DNA of 64,000 bases from CAYXDO01 sp964463485 (lineage in GTDB: Bacteria > Myxococcota > Kuafuiibacteriia > Kuafuiibacteriales > Kuafuiibacteriaceae). Of this stretch, positions 41,842-50,428 are shown piece after piece; the stretch's first letter is position 1, and each line of letters begins with the position of its first letter. The notes below the pieces were generated by a model. The model made no database searches. It saw only the letters and a list, made by a program, of their open reading frames with translations, and was not told the origin of the DNA. The position numbers were made by a program, and so were the translations under genes. Location: NCBI GenBank assembly GCA_964463485.1, contig CAYXDO010000047.1, positions 4,969 to 68,968 on the forward strand, given 5' to 3'.

Positions 41842-42659
41842 TGGAACACGAGGTGAGCCCCGGGATCTCGGTCCTCCCGCTCCAAACGCCGACGCTCCCT
41901 CCGGCGACGCACACCAACTGCTACTTCGTCGGCACTTCGCGCTTCTTCATCGTCGAGCCGGCCACGTACGACGCCGACGAGCGGACCAAGCTGTTCTCGG
42001 CGATCGATCGTTGGATCTCCAACGGCCGATCGCCCACCGCCGTCGTGCTCACCCATCACCACGGAGATCACGTCGGCTCGGCTCAAGCCGTACGCGATCG
42101 GTACGAAATTCCGGTGATCGCTCACGAAAATACGAGGGCGCTGCTCGAAGGTTTCGTGAGCGTAGACGAGCTCGTCGGAGAGGGCAGCACGCTCGAGGTG
42201 GACGGGCGAGCGTTCGAGGTGCTGTTCACACCCGGCCACGCGCCCGGCCACATCACGTTGCGCGATCGCGACATCATGATCGTCGGCGACATGGTCGCGG
42301 GCGTGGGCACGATCTTGATCGACCCGGACGAGGGAGACATGGCGCGTTACATCGACGAGCTGCGGCGCCTCGCGGCGCTGAACCCGCGGATCCTCTTACC
42401 GTCGCATGGGCCGGCGATCGATCCAGGCACTCCGAAGCTGCTCGCCTACGTCGCCCATCGCCTCATGCGAGAGGCCAAGGTGTTGGACGCCTTGAAACGT
42501 CGGGGCGAGTCCACCGCGGGAGACCTCCTAGCGGACGCGTACGACGACACGCCCGCGAGTGTGTATCCGATCGCCGAACGTTCGTGCCTTGCACACTTGC
42601 TGAAGCTAGAGCGAGAAGGACGAGCGGCTCGGAGCGGCGAGCGATTTTTCGCCACCTGA
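41841..42659 (+). CDS. MBL-fold metallo-hydrolase (LACTB2-like)
   Basis: A 272-aa metallo-beta-lactamase fold enzyme. The metal motif THHHGDHVG (His72-His77, Asp76) is complete, VLFTPGHAPGHITL gives the third His, and IVGDMVAG gives the bridging Asp; LPSHGPAI gives the last His. The C-terminal 70 residues form a winged-helix domain (EAKVLDALKRRGESTAGDLL), as in LACTB2 and glyoxalase-II-like enzymes. LACTB2 is an RNase in mitochondria, but bacterial members may act on thioesters; given the acyl-CoA synthetase and hotdog neighbours a thioesterase-like role is possible. It overlaps the hotdog gene by one base. Confidence 0.83.
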   Translation: MEHEVSPGISVLPLQTPTLPPATHTNCYFVGTSRFFIVEPATYDADERTKLFSAIDRWISNGRSPTAVVLTHHHGDHVGSAQAVRDRYEIPVIAHENTRALLEGFVSVDELVGEGSTLEVDGRAFEVLFTPGHAPGHITLRDRDIMIVGDMVAGVGTILIDPDEGDMARYIDELRRLAALNPRILLPSHGPAIDPGTPKLLAYVAHRLMREAKVLDALKRRGESTAGDLLADAYDDTPASVYPIAERSCLAHLLKLEREGRAARSGERFFAT

Positions 42660-42710
42660 GCGTCGCGCGACAGGCAAGCCCATTGACGTCCTGTCGCTCC
42701 CGGCGCTCTC

Positions 42711-43703
42711 GTGTCTCCGGTGGCTTGGTTCGGCCGCGAGAGCAAGGCGCAGGACATCGACGCTCCAAAAGGCGGGCGTGTTCGCGCGCAGCCCAAGACG
42801 CGGACGTCCATGACCGGCGTGTATGCGCTCGTCGCCGTGCCCGCGGCCCTGATTCTCACCATCGGTATCGTCATCCTCGTCTACCGACGCACGGTCTTCG
42901 ACGTGACGATGGGCCTGTTGCTGGTGAGCTTCTGCGCGGCCATCGGAGCGGGCGCAGCGCTCACCCTCGCCGGCATTCGCTCGGACCGAAAGCTCGCCGC
43001 GCTCCAGGTCGACTTCGTGTCGAAGGTCTCCCACGAGCTCAAGACGCCGCTCACCTCCATTCGTATGTTCGTCGAGACGCTGAGGCTCGGACGGGTCAAG
43101 GAGCCCGAGCAGGTCGAGCGCTGCTTGGACGTGATCGAAAAAGAGACAGAGCGCCTGTCGACGTTGATCGGTCGCTTGTTGTCTTGGGGCGCAATGGAAG
43201 CCGGTGCGTTTCGGGTCAGTCCAGAGGCGACCACCGTCGCGGCGCTCGTGGATCGCGCCGTCTCCGCGTTCGCGCCGCAGAACCTGAGCGGTGAGCTATC
43301 GCTGGAAGTGACTGTGCCCGAAGGTCTCCCGCCGATCCTCGCAGACGTCCCGGCGCTCGTCGACGCTCTGTTGAACCTCCTGAACAACGCCAAGAAGTAC
43401 GGCGGAGACTCGAATCGCATCGAGCTGTTCGCGGAAGAACGGCCAGAAGGCACCGTCGCGATCTCGGTTCGAGACTTCGGCATCGGCATCGAAGCCAAAC
43501 ACCACAAGCGGATCTTCGAACGGTTTTATCGCGCCGACGAGCGCTACTCGCAGAACGCCAGCGGAACGGGCCTCGGACTCGCCATCGCTCGACACGTCGT
43601 CCTCGCTCATCAGGGACAGATCGAGGTCAAGTCGAAGCGCGGCGAAGGGAGCACGTTCACCATCGTCCTGCCCACCATCGACGCCACACTCAAGAACGCA
43701 TGA
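42711..43703 (+). CDS. Sensor histidine kinase
   Basis: A 330-aa membrane histidine kinase. Two membrane helices (about 38-58 and 66-88) enclose a very short periplasmic loop, so it probably senses the membrane or a partner rather than a soluble ligand. The H-box SKVSHELKTPLTSIRM puts the phosphorylated His at 108, followed by LLNLLNNAKKYGG (N box), VRDFGIGI (G1 box) and GTGLGLAIARHVV (G2 box). The start GTG 42711 gives a basic N-terminus; ATG 42810 is possible. Its end overlaps the response regulator start (ATGA), so they are a pair. Confidence 0.88.
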   Translation: MSPVAWFGRESKAQDIDAPKGGRVRAQPKTRTSMTGVYALVAVPAALILTIGIVILVYRRTVFDVTMGLLLVSFCAAIGAGAALTLAGIRSDRKLAALQVDFVSKVSHELKTPLTSIRMFVETLRLGRVKEPEQVERCLDVIEKETERLSTLIGRLLSWGAMEAGAFRVSPEATTVAALVDRAVSAFAPQNLSGELSLEVTVPEGLPPILADVPALVDALLNLLNNAKKYGGDSNRIELFAEERPEGTVAISVRDFGIGIEAKHHKRIFERFYRADERYSQNASGTGLGLAIARHVVLAHQGQIEVKSKRGEGSTFTIVLPTIDATLKNA

Positions 43704-44383
43704 ACGAACGCATCCTCATCGTAGAAGACGACGAATCCATCCTGGCCGGCTTGGAGATGAACCTCGTGGTCGAAGGCTACCGCGTGCTCGTCGCACGAGA
43801 CGGTCGCCACGGCATCGCCACGTTCGAGAACGAACGACCCGATCTCGTGCTCCTCGACATCATGCTGCCGGGTCTCAACGGCTTCGAGATCCTCGAGCGC
43901 ATCCGCGCAAAGGACCAGACCGTGCCCGTGTTGATGCTCTCGGCGAAAGACTCGGAGCCCGACAAGGTCGAAGGGCTCGGCCTAGGCGCAGACGACTACG
44001 TCACCAAACCCTTCGCGCTCAAGGAGCTCCTCGCGCGCATCAACGCGGCCCTCCGCCGACCCAGACTCCGCGTCAGCGCGACCGAGACCATCCGCTTCGG
44101 TGAAGTCGCCGTAGATACGCACGCCCAGAAGGTCAGACGCAACGGCATCGAAGTTCCGCTCACCGCCAAGGAGTACGATCTCCTCGTTTGCCTGGCCCGC
44201 TCCAATGGGAGGGTGCTCTCGCGAGATCAGATCCTCACCGCCGTGTGGGGCCACGCCTACGAAGGCACCGAGCGAACCGTCGACAACTTCGTGGCGCGCC
44301 TGCGCGACAAGCTCGAGCTCGATCCCACGGCGCCCAAGCACATCCAGACCGTGCGAGGCGTGGGGTACCGGTTCGAGGCCTGA
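43700..44383 (+). CDS. OmpR-family response regulator
   Basis: A 227-aa response regulator. The receiver domain has the acidic pair ILIVEDDES, the phospho-acceptor Asp53 in LVLLDIMLPG and the late Lys in DYVTKPFAL. The C-terminal winged-helix DNA-binding domain has the usual LTAKEYDLLVCLARSNGRVL and RTVDNFVARLRDKLE, with GVGYRFEA at the end. The ATG overlaps the kinase stop by four bases. Together the two form a complete two-component system; the regulon is unknown, although the acyl-CoA desaturase starts 114 bases downstream on the same strand and may be a target. Confidence 0.92.
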   Translation: MNERILIVEDDESILAGLEMNLVVEGYRVLVARDGRHGIATFENERPDLVLLDIMLPGLNGFEILERIRAKDQTVPVLMLSAKDSEPDKVEGLGLGADDYVTKPFALKELLARINAALRRPRLRVSATETIRFGEVAVDTHAQKVRRNGIEVPLTAKEYDLLVCLARSNGRVLSRDQILTAVWGHAYEGTERTVDNFVARLRDKLELDPTAPKHIQTVRGVGYRFEA

Positions 44384-44497
44384 GCGCCGAGTGACTTGAT
44401 CACCCGGGCTGGGTTTTCGACGAGCAACGCGCCCCCGCTCACCGTGACGAAGCCGTGACACGCCGCCCTTACGTTCGGATCTCGAGGGCCCGAACCC

Positions 44498-45427
44498 ATG
44501 ACCGACGCGAACACACAACCCAGTCACGACTCACCCGCAAGTAGAAGCACGATCGAGCCACGCGAGCAGCTCGACGTCTCCGTCATTCCCTTCGCGCTCA
44601 TGCACGTCGCCGCGCTCGTCGCGCCCTTTTTGCTCGGTGAGCTCCGGCCCGAGTGGCTGCTCTACACGCTGGGCATGTACCTCGTAGGGATGTTCGGCAT
44701 CACCGCCGGTTATCACCGGTACTTCTCCCATCGCGCGTACAAGACCAGCCGGGCGTTTCAGTTCGCGCTCGCGCTGCTCGGCACCCTGACTTGCCAAAAA
44801 GGCGTGCTCTGGTGGGCCTCCCATCACCGCGTCCACCACCGCTTCTCCGACACCGACCAAGACATTCACTCACCCGTTCGACGAAGCTTCTGGTGGGCCC
44901 ACGTCGGTTGGATCATCAGCCGCAAACACGACGAGACCTTGTGGGAGAAAATCCGAGACTTCGCGAAGTTTCCGGAGATCGTGTGGCTCAACAAATACTT
45001 CCTCGTCGTGAACACGATCTGGGCGATCGGTTGGTACGCCCTCGCCGGCATGCCGGGGCTGGTTTGGGGCTTCTTCGTCGCGACCGTGCTGTTGTGGCAC
45101 GGCACGTTCACGATCAACTCACTCACTCACCTCTTCGGAAACCGGCGCTACGACACCACCGACGAGAGCCGCAACCACTGGCTCTTCGCGATCATCACGC
45201 TGGGCGAAGGCTGGCACAACAACCACCACTACTATCAAAGCACGGCGAACCAAGGCTTCTTCTGGTGGGAGATCGACGTCTCCTACTACGTGCTCAAGAC
45301 GCTGAGCGTCTTCGGTATCGTGTGGGATCTGCGTAAGCCGCCGAAGTGGGTGCTCGAGAACCGCGAGCCCGGCGAAGTCACCCATCCCGACGCGCAAGAT
45401 CTCGTCGAGATCAAACAGGCCGCCTAG
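44498..45427 (+). CDS. Acyl-CoA desaturase (membrane fatty acid desaturase)
   Basis: A 309-aa membrane di-iron enzyme of the Delta9 acyl-CoA/acyl-lipid desaturase family (Ole1/SCD-like), which inserts a double bond into saturated acyl chains. All three histidine boxes are present: HRYFSH (73-78), HHRVHH (109-114) and HNNHH (240-244). Four membrane helices surround them. The NSLTHLFGNRRYDTTDES region is typical. It needs an electron donor not seen here. It follows the two-component system and faces the FHA/sigma-54 gene with a 4-base convergent overlap. Role: membrane fluidity. Confidence 0.92.
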   Translation: MTDANTQPSHDSPASRSTIEPREQLDVSVIPFALMHVAALVAPFLLGELRPEWLLYTLGMYLVGMFGITAGYHRYFSHRAYKTSRAFQFALALLGTLTCQKGVLWWASHHRVHHRFSDTDQDIHSPVRRSFWWAHVGWIISRKHDETLWEKIRDFAKFPEIVWLNKYFLVVNTIWAIGWYALAGMPGLVWGFFVATVLLWHGTFTINSLTHLFGNRRYDTTDESRNHWLFAIITLGEGWHNNHHYYQSTANQGFFWWEIDVSYYVLKTLSVFGIVWDLRKPPKWVLENREPGEVTHPDAQDLVEIKQAA

Positions 45428-46752
45428 GCCACGAGGCCCGCGCGCTTCATCAACGCATACAACGCGTTTCTCGATAGCCCGGCCTCTTTGGCCGCGCGGC
45501 TCACGTTCCCTTCGTGTTTGTCCAAGAGCGATCGAACATAGCGGATCTCGAACTCCGCGATCACTCGCTCCTTGGCGGTGTGAAAGGGCTCGTCGCTCTC
45601 TTTCGTCTCCGGGAAGAGCTGATCGGGTCCGATCGTTGTCTCGTCGGAGAGCGCGAGCGCGCGCTGGATGACGTTGCGGAGCTCTCTCGCGTTGCCGGGC
45701 CAGTCGTATTGCGAGAGGGCATCACACGCCTGCCTGGACAGGCTCACTTTGCCGTGGCTCAAGTCCTCCACGTACTTTCGAGCGATCAGCGGCACATCGC
45801 AGAGTCGCTCTCTGAGCGGCGGAACCGTTGCGCGAACGACCGCCACGCGAAAGTACAGATCGTCGCGAAACGCGCGCGCCTTGCGCATGGCGTCGAGATC
45901 TCGGTGCGTCGCGGCGACGAAGCGCACGTCGACCGGGCGGTCTTGTACTTCCCCGAGCCGTCTGATGGTCCGAGCCTCGAGCACGCGCAGGAGCTTGGGC
46001 TGCAGGTCGATCGGGAGCTCCCCGAGCTCGTCGAGGAACACGGTCCCTCCCTTGGCTGCCTCGAACGCGCCAGCGTGATCGGACGAGGCTCCGGTGAACG
46101 CGCCCTTCTTGTGGCCAAAGAGCTGACTCTCTAGGAGCTGCGCGTGCACGGCGCCGCAGTCGACCACGACGAACGGCCCGCTCGCGCGGTGAGACAGGTC
46201 GTGGACGGCTCGGGCGAGGACCTCTTTGCCGGTGCCGGTCTCTCCTTGAATGAGCACGGACGCCTCGGTCTTCGCGACGCGTTCGAGCTGGCCGAGCGTG
46301 CGAGCGAGCGCGGCGTGGCTCGTGAGAAACGCACCGAGCTGCGTGACCTTCTCGGTGGGCTCCTGGTGGAGCGCCTCGACCTTCGCGTCGATCGCGCGCG
46401 CGCGGAGTTGGCTCTGGCCCAAGCGAAAGCAGCCGTCGGGCGGAATCAAGCAGCGATCGATCCGCGCGCCACCGACCCGCGTGCCGTTCGTGCTCCCGAG
46501 GTCGACGACGAGAACACCTTCTGGGAGTAAGCGAAGCTCCGCGTGATAGCGGGACACCGTGCCGTCCGTGAGCACCAGATCGGCGTCGGCGTGGGTGCCT
46601 GCGACCAGCGTCCCGGCTTCTCCGACCACCGCCTTGCCGCGATCTGGACCCGACTCGACCTCGATGCGCCAGCGACGAGCCACGAGCTCCGCTCCGTCGG
46701 TGAGAAGCAGCCGCTCGGTCCCTACTGGCTCAGTTGATCTGGCAGCACCCAT
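45424..46752 (-). CDS. FHA-domain sigma-54-dependent activator
   Basis: A 442-aa bacterial enhancer-binding protein. The N-terminal FHA domain (about 28-120, with TVSRYHAELRLL and DLGSTNGTRVGG) binds phospho-Thr peptides. The AAA+ domain has Walker A GETGTGKE (about 170-177), the sigma-54-contacting GAFTGA (217-222) and Walker B GGTVFLDELGELP. A C-terminal Fis-type helix-turn-helix (NVSRAAKEAGLSRNALYALM) ends the protein. It should respond to a Ser/Thr kinase by phospho-binding and switch on sigma-54 promoters. The start is taken at ATG 46752, overlapping the upstream lipoprotein gene; ATG 46764 is the alternative. Kinase partner unknown. Confidence 0.88.
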   Translation of the reverse strand: MGAARSTEPVGTERLLLTDGAELVARRWRIEVESGPDRGKAVVGEAGTLVAGTHADADLVLTDGTVSRYHAELRLLPEGVLVVDLGSTNGTRVGGARIDRCLIPPDGCFRLGQSQLRARAIDAKVEALHQEPTEKVTQLGAFLTSHAALARTLGQLERVAKTEASVLIQGETGTGKEVLARAVHDLSHRASGPFVVVDCGAVHAQLLESQLFGHKKGAFTGASSDHAGAFEAAKGGTVFLDELGELPIDLQPKLLRVLEARTIRRLGEVQDRPVDVRFVAATHRDLDAMRKARAFRDDLYFRVAVVRATVPPLRERLCDVPLIARKYVEDLSHGKVSLSRQACDALSQYDWPGNARELRNVIQRALALSDETTIGPDQLFPETKESDEPFHTAKERVIAEFEIRYVRSLLDKHEGNVSRAAKEAGLSRNALYALMKRAGLVA

Positions 46753-47515
46753 CGATACACGCATAGGGGCCGCAGTTCCCTCCTTGGCGGCACGGAATCC
46801 GACACAAACACGCACCGATCGGCTGCAGGCACATGAGCAGTCGGTCTGCGCACTCACGGTCTTGTGTACACGCCAACGCGCAGCGTCCGAGCGGCGTACA
46901 GACCTGCCCCTCTCCGCACGAGCTCGGATCGTCACGGTTGCAGGGGACCGGACCTCCGTCGCGCACGCCCACGTCGCGCACACCCGCGTCAGGACGCACA
47001 CCAGCATCGACGTCACACGAAACCGACGCCGGAACCTCGCTGCGCGTGTCGTCGCAGTCCGCGCCGCGACACCCGAGCCCGAGGCCGTACTCGTCGTAGT
47101 CTTCGTCGCTGCACACGCGGGCTACCGGGAGCGGCACCTTGCGCGTACCGATCTCTGGAAATCTCGCCTGCGCGCTCGCGAAGCCCATGACGTCCGAAGG
47201 GGCGCCCATCCGCGTCTTTCGAAGCTCCACCACGAACGCAAAATCCTGCGGAGACTTCTCTCCCGACACGATCGGAAGGGTCTGCGGCCACACGTCGTTC
47301 GGCGAAGCTCCAAGAGCGTAGCTCTGTTCCTCGAGCAAAGTCTGCCCGTCGATGGTGAACACACGCGCGACGAGTGAGTCGGTCTCGCGCGGAATCTCGA
47401 GCGTCGACGTCACCTCTACGAGCAACGACGGCTGCCCCTTGGCGCAGGCGGCGGCCCACAACAGGCCCACCGCGACGATCCCACGTCGCACCGTTCCGTT
47501 GTCGAGAGCTTCCAT
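46730..47515 (-). CDS. Secreted lipoprotein with DAG linker and Cys-rich tail
   Basis: A 261-aa lipoprotein (lipobox WAAAC). A domain of about 110 residues (SLLVEVTSTLEIPRETDSLV onwards) is followed by a DAGVRPDAGVRDVGVRDGG linker and a tail with about 16 cysteines (CGEGQVCTPLGRCALACTQD). The arrangement copies that of the lipoprotein at 23145-24200, although sequence identity looks low, so they may form a family of surface proteins. The tail overlaps the FHA/sigma-54 gene start by 23 bases. Its first domain may be periplasmic or exposed. No enzymatic motif is seen. Confidence 0.72.
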   Translation of the reverse strand: MEALDNGTVRRGIVAVGLLWAAACAKGQPSLLVEVTSTLEIPRETDSLVARVFTIDGQTLLEEQSYALGASPNDVWPQTLPIVSGEKSPQDFAFVVELRKTRMGAPSDVMGFASAQARFPEIGTRKVPLPVARVCSDEDYDEYGLGLGCRGADCDDTRSEVPASVSCDVDAGVRPDAGVRDVGVRDGGPVPCNRDDPSSCGEGQVCTPLGRCALACTQDRECADRLLMCLQPIGACLCRIPCRQGGNCGPYACIDGCCQIN

Positions 47516-47622
47516 GCCGAGGTCAAGCGGAGGGATGTCCGCGGCGCATCCAGTGGGCTACGAGCCCGAATCTCGGCGCGGCTCGCGGCGAAAGTTCCGA
47601 ACTTGGAGTAGGCTCCTCCGCC

Positions 47623-49659
47623 GTGCGAACCCGCGCATTCTTCGTATGCCTCGTCGTGGCATGCTCCAACAAAGTCGAGACACCGGACGCCGGCCCCGCG
47701 CGCATCGAAAAAAAGCCGGAGCCCCCCACCATGCTCGCGCCGGGATGCCCGCTGATCGAGCCGACCAAGCGCAAGCCCTTGTCCGAGAATGAACGCGGCG
47801 AGAGCGCTCACGTCTTCGTCTCCGAAATGCCCGGAGATCAGGGCTGGGAGCAGACCCTCGTCTTCACCTCCATCAACCCCAACGAGCGCATGCGGCAGGT
47901 CCGAACCGCCGTCGTCGACGGCAAGCGTCGTTACCTCTTCGCCTCCACCAGCGACGAAGACAAATGCGAGCGCTTCTACGAGCTCGACGAGGACGCCAAA
48001 GAACCCCACGTGATCGCGTCCCATCCCGAGGGGGAAGTCGAAGACCCACGCGCGTTCGCGATCGAGGAGTCGTCCCTCCACTTCCAACTCGGCAAGGAAG
48101 TCTGGAAATACGCCCTCGGGAAACGGACGCGCCCTGTCGCGAGCAACTCGGACGCCCTCGGTGGAGCCGCTCGCCGCCAGTACCTCGCCTTCGGCATCGC
48201 CGAAATCACGAGCCCCGATCAAAAATCCAAGCTGTCCCTTTCCGGCGCACAAATCACCCTCTACGCGGAATCCGGAAGCCGCGAGGTCCTCGTGAAGCAG
48301 GACTTCACGGGCGCCTGGTCGATCGGTCAGGCCGCCTTCTCCGACGACTCGAAGACGCTCTTCTTCGACAACGCGGGCAAGAACGCGTGCATCTGGGAGC
48401 TCCATCTCCCCACCAAATCCCTCACCAAAGTCGTGCCCGAGCACGAAGCCGAACATCCGTTCTTCTTCCGAAAAGACGGTCGAGAAGGCCTCGCCTACGT
48501 GGAACGCAACACCGTGCGTGTGTCGGTTCGTTCGGAGACCCCGCGAGAGTCCATGCCGCCTTGGAAGATCGCGCCGACCGCTTCCGAGATCGACGAGCTG
48601 ATCCCCAAGCTCGGCGAATCGAAGTGGCTCCGAGCCGTATCCGAGAACGGACAGACCGTGATCAACGAATACTGCTCCGCAGAGGTCCCGAGCGTCGCGC
48701 TCGCCAAAAGCAAGAACCGAGGCTTCCCGCAGCTCGTGTTCGGGTTCGGGCAGGACACCGCGACGATGCGCGTCGTGTACCTCGCGGAGCGCGCCGGAGA
48801 CCTCTTGGTCGTCTTCGAAGATCCCGATGCGAAGGAGAAGACCGACGGCTATCGAATCCAGCTGCGAAAGAAGAGCGGCGGCTTCGTCACGTGGGGTCAC
48901 GACACTCGCGGAGGCGACTTCGGAAAAGAGATCACCCACGTGCCCGCCGGACAGGTCTCCGAGGTCATCGCGCTGAAGGTCGAGGACTGCGAAGAGTTGC
49001 TCGGGACCATGCAGGCCCAAGCAGGGCCGCTGCTCACGAGCTCTTACTCCGAGAATGGATCCATCGTCGAGGCCGAGATCTTGGGTGCCGACCTCGCCAA
49101 GGAAAAGGTCGCCTTCCGAGCCTTCTACGAAGTCGAGGGAGCGGTCGAATGCGGCTACGCCGAGCTCCCCAAGGCCGGCGAAGTCTGGGGCACCTACAGC
49201 CTCGAGAAGGACAAAGTGCTCGAGCGAATCGAGGTTCGACCTTCCGCGACGAAGGCCTCCGGGTGCGGCAATCCAAAGTCGGTCGCCGACAAGCGCAAGG
49301 CCGCAACAGCCAAGCTTGGAAAGCTCATCGGCAAAGGAAAGATCACGCGCGAGGAAGGCGGATCGCTCGTCGTAGCGGGCAGCGAACGCAAGGTGAAGCT
49401 CACGACGAAGACCGGACGCATCGACGGTCAGAGCGCCGACCTCAACACCACACTCAAAGCCGGAGAGACACCCATCTTCGGCGCGCTCTACAACGGCAAG
49501 GCTCGCGTGTACGTGCGATATCACGCGGGAGAAGATGGCTCGATGACGTTCCCGTCCGCGGCCGCCGACGGCGGCCTCGCCACCGTCCTCGAGAAACATA
49601 CGATCGCCGGAAAGGTCTCCCTCAGCTTTTCGCCGGTGCTCAAGGTCAAGGAGCTCTAG
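47623..49659 (+). CDS. Large lipoprotein with beta-propeller-like repeats
   Basis: A 678-aa lipoprotein (lipobox LVVAC near residue 14, then NKVETPDAGPARIEKKPEPP). The first 330 residues show beta-blade patterns such as QTLVFTSINPNERMRQVRTA and AAFSDDSKTLFFDNAG, suggesting a WD40/TolB-type propeller. The rest (about 440-670) has strands interrupted by Lys-rich loops. There are few cysteines. The start is GTG 47623; the long upstream frame is a shadow. It is divergent from the DAG lipoprotein (46730-47515), sharing a 107-base promoter region. No family was recognised beyond the fold. Confidence 0.68.
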   Translation: MRTRAFFVCLVVACSNKVETPDAGPARIEKKPEPPTMLAPGCPLIEPTKRKPLSENERGESAHVFVSEMPGDQGWEQTLVFTSINPNERMRQVRTAVVDGKRRYLFASTSDEDKCERFYELDEDAKEPHVIASHPEGEVEDPRAFAIEESSLHFQLGKEVWKYALGKRTRPVASNSDALGGAARRQYLAFGIAEITSPDQKSKLSLSGAQITLYAESGSREVLVKQDFTGAWSIGQAAFSDDSKTLFFDNAGKNACIWELHLPTKSLTKVVPEHEAEHPFFFRKDGREGLAYVERNTVRVSVRSETPRESMPPWKIAPTASEIDELIPKLGESKWLRAVSENGQTVINEYCSAEVPSVALAKSKNRGFPQLVFGFGQDTATMRVVYLAERAGDLLVVFEDPDAKEKTDGYRIQLRKKSGGFVTWGHDTRGGDFGKEITHVPAGQVSEVIALKVEDCEELLGTMQAQAGPLLTSSYSENGSIVEAEILGADLAKEKVAFRAFYEVEGAVECGYAELPKAGEVWGTYSLEKDKVLERIEVRPSATKASGCGNPKSVADKRKAATAKLGKLIGKGKITREEGGSLVVAGSERKVKLTTKTGRIDGQSADLNTTLKAGETPIFGALYNGKARVYVRYHAGEDGSMTFPSAAADGGLATVLEKHTIAGKVSLSFSPVLKVKEL

Positions 49660-49682
49660 GCTACGACGCCTCCAAGCTAAAT

Positions 49683-50408
49683 ATGGCCGACCAAGAGATT
49701 CCGGACGGTTGGTCCGAGAACGGCGCCGACTCCTTTCGGATGCTGCGGCTGGCCTTCCTCCCCAAAACCTACCGCCCTGTCTTTCACCTCCTCGGCCCCG
49801 CCACGGTCGGTTCGATCGCGTGGATCGCTTGTGCCGCAACGCTTGGAGGCCCTTCGTGGAAGTGGATCCTCGTCCCCGTATTACTCGTCGCGGCGAACGC
49901 CTTCGAATGGCACGCTCACCGCGGCTTCCTGCACACGCTGGGCAAGGGGCGAGCGCGGCGCCTGTACGAAGACCACACCGCACTTCATCACCGCATCTAC
50001 TGGAGCCGCCGCATGGCCTTGCGAGACTGGAGGGAGCTGCAGTTCATCTTGGTACCGGCGAGCGCGGTCTACGCCATGCTCGGCTTCAACGCCCTCATCG
50101 GCGTCCTCATCGCGTTGACGCTCGACCCGGTCACCGCGCGCCTCTTCTTCATGAGCCTCGTGGCGTACGCGCTCGGCTACGAGTGGCTGCACCTCTCTTA
50201 CCACCTGCCGGCCAACCACCCGATCGGCCGCCTGGGCGCGATCCGGTGGCTCGCCCGACACCACTCGATCCACCACGACCCGCGCATCATGCGAACGAAG
50301 AACATGAACGTGACCGTGCCGCTGTGGGACCTCGTGCGAGGAACCATGGCGACGAGCGAAGAGAGCCAACGGGCGCTAGGCACGCAGGCCGAGAAGGAGA
50401 GCGACTAG
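49683..50408 (+). CDS. Fatty acid hydroxylase/sterol desaturase superfamily protein
   Basis: A 241-aa membrane di-iron protein with three to four membrane helices. Histidine clusters HAHRGFLH (77-84), HTALHH (98-103), HLSYHLPANH and HHSIHH match the fatty acid hydroxylase superfamily, which adds a hydroxyl or a double bond to lipids. The start ATG 49683 lies 24 bases after the large lipoprotein stop; the longer frame upstream is a shadow. It ends 20 bases before the convergent amine oxidase gene. The exact substrate (fatty acid, carotenoid or other lipid) cannot be decided. Confidence 0.82.
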   Translation: MADQEIPDGWSENGADSFRMLRLAFLPKTYRPVFHLLGPATVGSIAWIACAATLGGPSWKWILVPVLLVAANAFEWHAHRGFLHTLGKGRARRLYEDHTALHHRIYWSRRMALRDWRELQFILVPASAVYAMLGFNALIGVLIALTLDPVTARLFFMSLVAYALGYEWLHLSYHLPANHPIGRLGAIRWLARHHSIHHDPRIMRTKNMNVTVPLWDLVRGTMATSEESQRALGTQAEKESD

Positions 50409-50428
50409 CTAGCTAGGCCCGATGGGGG

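Noticed and set aside
47416..49983. Minus-strand open frame of 855 codons
   Set aside because: It lies fully antisense to the large lipoprotein gene and the start of the hydroxylase-type gene, has no recognisable domain, and long antisense frames are expected in high-GC DNA.
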